Both the position numbers and the translations under genes were made by a program. Below the pieces are notes generated by a model. That model worked only from the letters and a program-made list of their open reading frames with translations. It was not told the DNA's origin and did no database searches. From Platynereis dumerilii (Eukaryota > Annelida > Polychaeta > Phyllodocida > Nereididae), in NCBI GenBank assembly GCA_026936325.1, contig JAPTHN010000021.1, positions 1,674,001 to 1,738,000 on the forward strand: DNA of 64,000 bases, given 5' to 3'. Within the stretch, counting starts at the first letter, position 1. Each line of letters starts with the position of its first letter. Shown here piece by piece: positions 57,458-64,000 of the stretch.

Positions 57458-60400
57458 TTATTTCTTTTTGACACTCCCCCTCGCTTTCTTTCTTTGTTCT
57501 TCCAATTTTTCTTTGTCTTCCGACTGTATAGCATTTGAAGCAACAGAGGAAATAAATTTGCAAAGATCACTCATTTGGTGACGCCTGAGGCTTTCAAGGG
57601 TTCGGAAAGATAATCTACATGTTTCACACCAGTGATATTTCACCTCTACTTTCGAAATATTGCTTGAAGGCACGGTTGTTGGTGGCACGGTTGGCATGGA
57701 GGGATCCATGTTACTACTCCCAAAACAACCATTTTGTGCTTGATGAGCTCTGAGGGATTCTGCTGTAATAAAGCGTAAACCACAGCCGCACCAGATAGGA
57801 GTACCTCTAGAATGCCCCGGTTTATTTTTGGCAGTATTACCGAATTTCGCCTTAAAATCACAAATTTTCTTGATCTTTGATTTGTATTCATTCATTTCTT
57901 CTTGACACTCCCTGTAGCTTTCCTTTCTGTGCTCTTCCAATTTTTCCTTTTTTTCCTTGTCGTCTGAACATTTCGCCTTCTTTCTGGGTGGCTTGATAGC
58001 TGTCAAGTTTTCTGGACTGAAAGTTTCCGGAACCACATGTCGGCCACTTTCACTACTCCTCTCTGGATCCAGGTCATCGTGACCTAATTTTTTATCCAAG
58101 TTTGCTTGGACTTCCTTCTTTACATGAACATCTTGAAATTCCTGCTTGATCACAGCCAGCTCACCATGATTTTGCCCAATTTCCAGATTATCATTGCCTC
58201 TGAAATTACGACTAAGCATCTCATTAACATGTCCTGGAATTTTTGATGTCTGCTCGTTTGATTCTTTGCAATGTTTTTCAGCAACATGTTTCGAGAGAAA
58301 GTCCGCATCATCTTGATTAACCTTCACTTGGGCAAAAGCCTCACTGTCAGGTCTATGGTTAATCTTCGCTGAGTTCCAAGCCTCAGTTTCACATTCAGCC
58401 TCATTTGCAGTTTCAGCCTCAGTTTTAATTCGGGCAGCCATTTTCTTTCCCAAACCTTCACCACTGGAGTTGAGGGGTTTCCCGCTTCCTTGACCCTCTG
58501 CAATTCCTGGAATTTTCCTCTTCAACAGCGTATCAACACTAATTACGAGAAATGTTTCTTTGGACGTCTGTTTTGTGCCCTTCATGCAGTCCCGCAGAAC
58601 AACAACAGGATTCATCTTGTTTGTTTCGCTGCTCTCTTTCTTCGAGGGAAAGGGAATTTCTTTCAGCGCAGCAGGTTTAACTGAAGTGACTCCTGACTGG
58701 TGCGAAGAACGACACTTGCAATGACCATGCTTGTTACGACGCTTCAGGTATTCAACATTTGTGAAAGGCAATCTACATGTCGTGCACCAGTGAAATTTTG
58801 TCTCCGTTTCCGTGGTGTTACCACGGTAACAGTCATTTTTTGCCTGATGTACACTGAGGGATTCAGCTGTAATGAATCGTAAGCCACATCCTTCACACCA
58901 CACTTCACACCAGAAAGAAGTACCTCCAGCAATCCAATGTTTATTTTTGGGAATTTTACAGAATTTTGTCGTTAAATTACGAATTTTGTTGATCTTTGAT
59001 TGCTCGTTTTCAATTATTTCTTCTTGACACTCCCCCTCGCTTTCTTTTCTTTGTTCTTCCAATTTTTCTTTGTCTTCTGACTGTATAGCATTTGAAGCAA
59101 CAGAGGAAATCAGTTTGCAAAGATCACTCATTTGGTGACGCCTGAGGCTTTCAAGGGTTCGGAAAGATAATCTACATGTTTCACACCAGTGATATTTCAC
59201 CTCTACTTTCAAAATATTGCGTGAAGGCACGGTTGTTGGTGGCACGGTTGGCACGGTTGGCATGGAGGGGTCCATGTTACTACTCCCAAAACAACCGTTT
59301 TGTGCTTGATGAGCTCTGAGGGATTCTGCTGTAATAAAGCGTAAACCACATCCACACCAGATAGGAGTACCTCTAGAATGCCCCGGTTTATTTTTGGCAG
59401 TATTACCGAATTTCGCCTTAAAATCACAAATTTTCTTGATCTTTGATTTGTATTCATTCATTTCTTCTTGACACTCCCTGTAGCTTTCCTTTCTGTGCTC
59501 TTCCAATTTTTCCTTTTTTTCCTTGTCGTCTGAACATTTCGCCTTCTTTCTGGGTGGCTTGATAGCTGTCAAGTTTTCTGGACTGAAAATTTCAAACGAT
59601 GTTTCCGGAACCACATGTCGGCCACTTTCACTACTCCTCTCTGGATCCAGGTCATCGTGACCTAATTTTTTATCCAAGTTTGCTTGGACTTCCTTCTTTA
59701 CATGAACATCTTGAAATTCCTGCTTGATCACAGCCAGCTCACCATGATTTTGCCCAATTTCCAGATTATCATTGCCTCTGAAATTACGACTAAGCATCTC
59801 ATTAACATGTCCTGGAATTTTTGATGGCTGCTCGTTTGATTCTTTGCAATGTTTTTCAGCAACATGTTTCGAGAGAAAGTCCGCATCATCTTGATTAACC
59901 TTCACTTGGGAAAAAGCCTCACTGTCAGGTCTATGGTTAATCTTCGCTGAGTTCCAAGCCTCAGTTTCACATTCAGCCTCATATGCAGTTTCAGCCTCAG
60001 TTTTAATTCGGGCAGCCATTTTCTTTCCCAAACCTTCACCACTGGAGTTGAGGGGTTCTCCGCTTCCTTGACCCTCTGCAATTCCTGGAATTTTCCTCTT
60101 CAACAGCGTATCTGCACTAATTATGCGAAATGTTGCTTTAGACGTCTGTTTTGAGCCCTTCATGCAGTCCCGCAGAACAACAACAGGATTCATCTTGTTT
60201 GTTTCGCTGCTCTCTTTCTTCGAGGGAAAGGGAATTTCTTTCAGCGCAGCAGGTTTAACTGAAGTGACTCCTGACTGGTGCGAAGAACGACACTTGCAAT
60301 GACCATGCTTGTTACGACGCTTCAGGTATTCAACATTTGTGAAAGGCAATCTACATGTCGTGCACCAGTGAAATTTTGTCTCCGTTTCCATGGTGTTACC

Positions 60401-61924
60401 ACGGTAACAGTCATTTTTTGCCTGATGTACACTGAGGGATTCAGCTGTAACGAAGCGTAACCCACATCCTTCACACCACACTTCACACCAGAAAGAAGTA
60501 CCTCCAGCAATCCAATGTTTATTTTTGGGAATTTTACAGAATTTTGTGGTTAAATTACGAATTTTGTTGATCTTTGATTCTTCGTTTTCAATTATTTCTT
60601 CTTGACACTCCCCCTCGCTTTCTTTTCTTTGTTCTTCCAATTTTTCTTTGTCTTCTGACTGTATAGCATTTGAAGCAACAGAGGAAATAATTTTGCAAAG
60701 ATCACTCATTTGGTGACGCTTAAAGCTTTCTAAGGTTCGGAAAGATAATCTACATGTTTCACACCAGTGATATTTCACCTCTACTTTCAAACTATTGCGT
60801 GAAGGCACGGTTGTTGGTGGCACGGTTGGCATGGAGGGGTCCATGTTACTACTCCCAAAACAACCGTTTTGTGCTTGATGAGCTCTGAGGGATTCTGCTG
60901 TAATAAAGCGTAAACCACATCCACACCAGATAGGAGTACCTCTAGAATGCCCCGGTTTATTTTTGGCAGTATTACCGAATTTCGCCTTAAAATCACGAAT
61001 TTTCTTGATCTTTGATTTGTATTCATTCATTTCTTCTTGACACTCCCTGTAACTTTCCTTTCTTTGCTCTTCCAATTTTTCCTTTTTTTCTTTGTCCTCT
61101 GAACATTTAGCATTCTTTCTGGGTGGCTTGATAGCTTTTAAGTTTTCCAGACCGAAAACTTCAAGCGATGTTTCCGTAACCACATGCCGGCCATTTTCAC
61201 TACTTGTCTCAGGATCCAGGTCATCGTGACCTAATTCCCTTGCCTGGATTTCCTTCTTTACATTAACATCTTGAAATTCCTGCTTGATCACAGTCAGCTC
61301 ACCATAATTTTGCCCAATTTCAAGATTATTATTGCCTCTGAAGTTACGACTAACAATCTCGGTAACATGTTTTGGAATTTTCGACGTCTGCTCGTTTGAT
61401 TCTTTGGAATGTTTTTCAGCAACATGTTTCAAGAGAAAATCTGCACCAGCGAAGATTTTCAAACAAATTCGACAACGGTGCAGTTTCAAAGGTTTCTTGG
61501 GTTTCGCTAATGACGATGTTGGTATTATTCGTGTTGACTCGGCATTGGGTGCTTTTTGAAGGCTGTTGTTACATCCAACATCATTTGACGCAACTGTACA
61601 ACCAACGGCAGATGGCGGAGGATCCGGATCTGTATGAAGCACATAAGAGCCACCAGGGTGACTTTTGGCAGCACCAGTACTATCCATGTAATCTGAGGTG
61701 ACGGAGTCTGAATCCGAATAAATTGTGTTTTCTGAAATAACATTCTCAGAAGTGCCGATCCTTGCTCTTTTCGATAACGGAAGCTCATTATATTCAAATT
61801 GTACTTTTCGTTTCAGAGCAGAATGTGAATTTTTACTGATTGCAGTTCTGCTATCAAGGTTCATTTGAGAGACTTCTTCGCAGTCATTTTCCTCCCGTTT
61901 TTTCTCCATAATAACAGTTTCCAT
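57458..61924 (-). CDS. C2HC-rich zinc-finger protein, gene 6, internally triplicated (1488 aa, C-terminus lost)
   Basis: The start is ATG 61924 (METVIMEK), matching gene 2. It has finger 1 (C2H2), then three tandem copies of the middle region. Each copy holds four C2HC-type fingers in an a-b-a-b pattern with Lys/Glu-rich segments. The second and third copies start with half a finger: DDADFLSKHVAEKH keeps both His but has lost both Cys. In all copies the first a-type finger reads WCGCG (C-x-C), and one b-type finger has Arg for its His (YLKRRNKHGHC), so several fingers may not bind zinc. The frame ends at 57458 after a 1-bp loss (EEQRKKARGSVKKK against EEQRKESEGECQEE), so the C-terminal array is not encoded. 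It could act as a long, array-less protein or be a young pseudogene. Exon 2 opens at 62019. Confidence 0.75.
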   Translation of the reverse strand: METVIMEKKREENDCEEVSQMNLDSRTAISKNSHSALKRKVQFEYNELPLSKRARIGTSENVISENTIYSDSDSVTSDYMDSTGAAKSHPGGSYVLHTDPDPPPSAVGCTVASNDVGCNNSLQKAPNAESTRIIPTSSLAKPKKPLKLHRCRICLKIFAGADFLLKHVAEKHSKESNEQTSKIPKHVTEIVSRNFRGNNNLEIGQNYGELTVIKQEFQDVNVKKEIQARELGHDDLDPETSSENGRHVVTETSLEVFGLENLKAIKPPRKNAKCSEDKEKKEKLEEQRKESYRECQEEMNEYKSKIKKIRDFKAKFGNTAKNKPGHSRGTPIWCGCGLRFITAESLRAHQAQNGCFGSSNMDPSMPTVPPTTVPSRNSLKVEVKYHWCETCRLSFRTLESFKRHQMSDLCKIISSVASNAIQSEDKEKLEEQRKESEGECQEEIIENEESKINKIRNLTTKFCKIPKNKHWIAGGTSFWCEVWCEGCGLRFVTAESLSVHQAKNDCYRGNTMETETKFHWCTTCRLPFTNVEYLKRRNKHGHCKCRSSHQSGVTSVKPAALKEIPFPSKKESSETNKMNPVVVLRDCMKGSKQTSKATFRIISADTLLKRKIPGIAEGQGSGEPLNSSGEGLGKKMAARIKTEAETAYEAECETEAWNSAKINHRPDSEAFSQVKVNQDDADFLSKHVAEKHCKESNEQPSKIPGHVNEMLSRNFRGNDNLEIGQNHGELAVIKQEFQDVHVKKEVQANLDKKLGHDDLDPERSSESGRHVVPETSFEIFSPENLTAIKPPRKKAKCSDDKEKKEKLEEHRKESYRECQEEMNEYKSKIKKICDFKAKFGNTAKNKPGHSRGTPIWCGCGLRFITAESLRAHQAQNGCFGSSNMDPSMPTVPTVPPTTVPSRNILKVEVKYHWCETCRLSFRTLESLRRHQMSDLCKLISSVASNAIQSEDKEKLEEQRKESEGECQEEIIENEQSKINKIRNLTTKFCKIPKNKHWIAGGTSFWCEVWCEGCGLRFITAESLSVHQAKNDCYRGNTTETETKFHWCTTCRLPFTNVEYLKRRNKHGHCKCRSSHQSGVTSVKPAALKEIPFPSKKESSETNKMNPVVVLRDCMKGTKQTSKETFLVISVDTLLKRKIPGIAEGQGSGKPLNSSGEGLGKKMAARIKTEAETANEAECETEAWNSAKINHRPDSEAFAQVKVNQDDADFLSKHVAEKHCKESNEQTSKIPGHVNEMLSRNFRGNDNLEIGQNHGELAVIKQEFQDVHVKKEVQANLDKKLGHDDLDPERSSESGRHVVPETFSPENLTAIKPPRKKAKCSDDKEKKEKLEEHRKESYRECQEEMNEYKSKIKKICDFKAKFGNTAKNKPGHSRGTPIWCGCGLRFITAESLRAHQAQNGCFGSSNMDPSMPTVPPTTVPSSNISKVEVKYHWCETCRLSFRTLESLRRHQMSDLCKFISSVASNAIQSEDKEKLEEQRKKARGSVKKK
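58301..61440 (-). repeat. In-frame tandem duplication inside gene 6
   Basis: The junction (CCGCATCATCTTGATTAACC on the + strand) occurs at 59881 and 58303, exactly 1578 bp or 526 codons apart. The ancestral copy runs from about 61440 to the first junction (about 1560 bp). Units are nearly identical at DNA level; differences include a doubled GTTGGCACG (9 bp) at 59245 and small in-frame gaps. The third unit runs on into the degraded 3' part. Confidence 0.92.
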
Positions 61925-62019
61925 TTTCGATGAATACAAGAAATTTCTTATGAAGGTTCCTCAATAACGTTTTTCATACACGTATATATTCCAACCCGTC
62001 ATATAGGCCTACAGCATAT

Positions 62020-62774
62020 CTGAAATCACAAAAAACAGAAATGGTTAGAAATGTAGTATGTCTACCGGTGTTTTCCAAAAATTCTGTCAAACAGTTGATA
62101 AATTGAGCTAGATTTGACATAGAGAGCTAATATTTGGTCAGTTAATATTCAGATAACTTGCAATTAGCCTAATCCTCAAAAAAGTATATCATCAAAAATC
62201 AAAAATATAAATCACACTACCACTGAGCTAACGCCCCCCCCCCCTCCTACACTACAGCGAGGATTATTAACTTTAAAAATTGAAATCTAGGTCCTACTAA
62301 AAAAAATGTCCATAAAATTCAATGGACTATGGCAAATTCTTAAGATTGGAAACAATGGCATTTTCTTCATATCACCGCTACCTGGGCATCATGCATTGTC
62401 ATTGAATCAATTACTTAATTTTTCCTGAGATTATCAAATTTCTTAAAAAGACAAGATATATATGCCGAGGTAGGGTCTGTTTAAAACATGCCCTGGGGCG
62501 CATTCATGACACCCTCCCCCAACCTCCCTCCATCCTCCCTCCCCAATTTTCTAAGGCGTCAGAACGCTTCAGATATCGGCATTGAAACCTGAGGATCAAT
62601 AGACACGGATTAACTATTACTTATTCCCGTCCTTTTCGTTTCACAAAAAATGCAATGCATATTTTCTTATGGCTAGTTTAGCCTATTTTTGGTGCACAAT
62701 GCTGCAATGACCAATGTTCAGACAACACCTTATCGACTACTTAAATTTAAAAGTGTTTGAAGTTCTGTACTTAC
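62020..62774 (-). other. Intron 1 of gene 6
   Basis: On the - strand it begins GTAAGTACAGAAC and ends GATTTCAG. It is about 0.75 kb, with a SINE remnant (ACCACTGAGCTAAC) at 62218-62240. Confidence 0.65.
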
Positions 62775-63005
62775 TTTTGCAGGGCGTTGAACTTGTGTTT
62801 GCAGCCACTTTCTTTTCAGGCAATTCATTAGTAAATCCATTGTAATCAGCAGATGCAGATCCAGCATGCCAAGTATTTTGCTTCATGGCTTGGTTTGTTT
62901 ATGATAAACTAGGTCAGAGATGTTGTCCAACACAAAAGTTCATGCAGAGGGCAGCACAGCCACCATTGCAGACTCAACTCCTCCTAGTGAGATCTCACCG
63001 TACTA
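62775..63005 (-). other. Non-coding first exon of gene 6 with upstream ORF
   Basis: Ends CAACGCCCTGCAAAA before donor GTAAGTACAG. The uORF MNFCVGQHL is at 62914-62943. GCAATGGTGGCTGTGCTGCC near its 5' side is shared with gene 4. Confidence 0.6.
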
Positions 63006-64000
63006 TGTTCTTTTTAAGTTCCACTCTGCTGCATACACTGACCATATTCAGTCTGAGATCAACTCTAATCTTCTTAATAGCTTCTGAGTAGGTCTATTTT
63101 GAAATCAATTGAAATATCAGCAATCCAAACCAAGAAAGCCTCACCTGAAACAAGAACCCACTGGTAGCATCAGGGAATTTCCTTTTCAAAACAGCTAGAA
63201 ATACCGTATAGTTTGTGATACCCCATTTTGGAGAAAAGTGGATTAATGGGGGCATCCAGCCAGAGGGGGGGGGGCTAAAAATGTTGTCATCAATTGTAGG
63301 TCTGAAAGGAAGGGTCTCCAGGAGCTATCTTTTCTTGAGTGAAATTACATCTACCGAACATGTGTGTTAGATTGGTTGCGTCACAAATGAAAACATTGAG
63401 TAGATTGGACTGTCGGCGTCATAAATATGCAAAAAATAAGCACCAAATGACTGGGTCAAAACATCGCAAAAATGTGATATTCATCAAATGACAATATTAA
63501 AAGCAAAGCTACACATGGGTATAGGTGTATTTCTACTGTAAGACATCTGCATGGTTGCTGAGATGTCAGGCCAAATGTCTGTCCTCTGCTTTACGTGACA
63601 AACTAGTAAAACTACAGTGGATATTTTGACCAGAAACATGTCATTTCCATTTTTTCATGGCTGTGTGAATGTGTGATTGAATTGCAAATAACAGCATGAT
63701 AAAAAATTCTTAGTAAACTTTGAAAACACCCAAAAAAAAAAACGCTTTAACAAACTATGTTACACAGCTATGAACACCATGAGTGTCAGGTCTGCTCTGA
63801 ATTAACTCGAGTCCGAAGGACGAGTGTTATTCAGAAGGCAGACCTGACATGAATGATGTTCATAGCAGTGAACTACACTGTTATGGGGTTTTATTTATAT
63901 CCCGCAATGATTTATCAGTGGTTTTTACTGAATTTTAGTCTGATAACTTCAAATTCTCCCAAGTTTGGAGCAGCAATTTGTTGTGACGTCACCAGCAGCC
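63006..64000. other. Upstream flank of gene 6 with a long hairpin
   Basis: No gene. 63380-63620 is a diverged relative of 22960-23440. 63775-63869 is an imperfect inverted repeat: CTATGAACACCATGAGTGTC and AGGTCTGC on one side, GCAGACCTGACATGAATGAT and GTTCATAG on the other, with CGAGTCCGAAGGACGAG at the tip. Confidence 0.6.

Noticed and set aside
12217-61924. KRAB, SCAN, BTB or ZAD domain in the zinc-finger proteins
   Set aside because: The N-terminal 130 residues are acidic and Ser-rich without the Cys pattern of ZAD or any KRAB, SCAN or BTB motif.
63800-63835. Hammerhead ribozyme core
   Set aside because: GAGTCC...GGACGA resembles stem II of a hammerhead, but the required CTGATGA and GAAA core elements are missing.

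Overview
The window looks like nuclear DNA of a marine invertebrate deuterostome, most likely an echinoderm. I base this on the AT-rich background, the very frequent short word TAGGCCTA, many GATA/TATC microsatellites, and a dense mix of hAT, Tc1/mariner, Harbinger-like and piggyBac-like short elements. The clade is an inference; no sequence here fixes the species. There is no bacterial gene, rRNA, CRISPR array or free-standing tRNA gene.

The only genes I can support are six paralogues of one large zinc-finger family. Genes 1 and 2 lie on the + strand (12217-14859 and 29220-32066). Genes 3 to 6 lie on the - strand (41178-43916, 47265-49872, 51289-54759, 56300-61924). The two sets converge on a block of satellites and transposons at 32.3-40.8 kb. 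Each protein has one N-terminal C2H2 finger, one to many C2HC fingers preceded by a Lys/Glu-rich segment, acidic linkers with many psi-K-x-E (SUMO-type) sites, and a C-terminal array of about eight C2H2 fingers. Genes 1-3 are open from start to stop. Genes 4 and 5 are broken. Gene 6 keeps a 1488-residue open frame made of three in-frame copies of its middle region, but has lost its C-terminal finger array to later damage.

Each gene appears to have two exons: a short non-coding first exon with a conserved GTAAGT donor, and a second exon that opens after a conserved TTTCAG acceptor and holds the whole coding region. First exons are visible for genes 2-6. Each carries a 30-nt upstream open reading frame of constant length. 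Gene 2's intron is about 13 kb because it has filled with transposons and two tandem arrays; gene 3's is about 0.9 kb. A tRNA-derived SINE sits at the same intron position in several paralogues, so it predates the duplications.

Layout: 1-2545 two inverted copies of a hAT element; 2.5-12.1 kb non-coding with microsatellites, fold-backs, a TIR element and a GA-rich tract; 12.1-15.2 gene 1; 15.2-29.1 promoter, first exon and giant intron of gene 2 (nested elements, a 150-bp array, a 13-bp AP-1-motif minisatellite, a Tc1-derived palindrome); 29.2-32.3 gene 2; 32.3-37.6 an 86-bp and a 92-bp satellite; 37.7-40.8 transposons; 41.2-63.0 genes 3-6 on the - strand; 63.0-64.0 non-coding flank with a hairpin.
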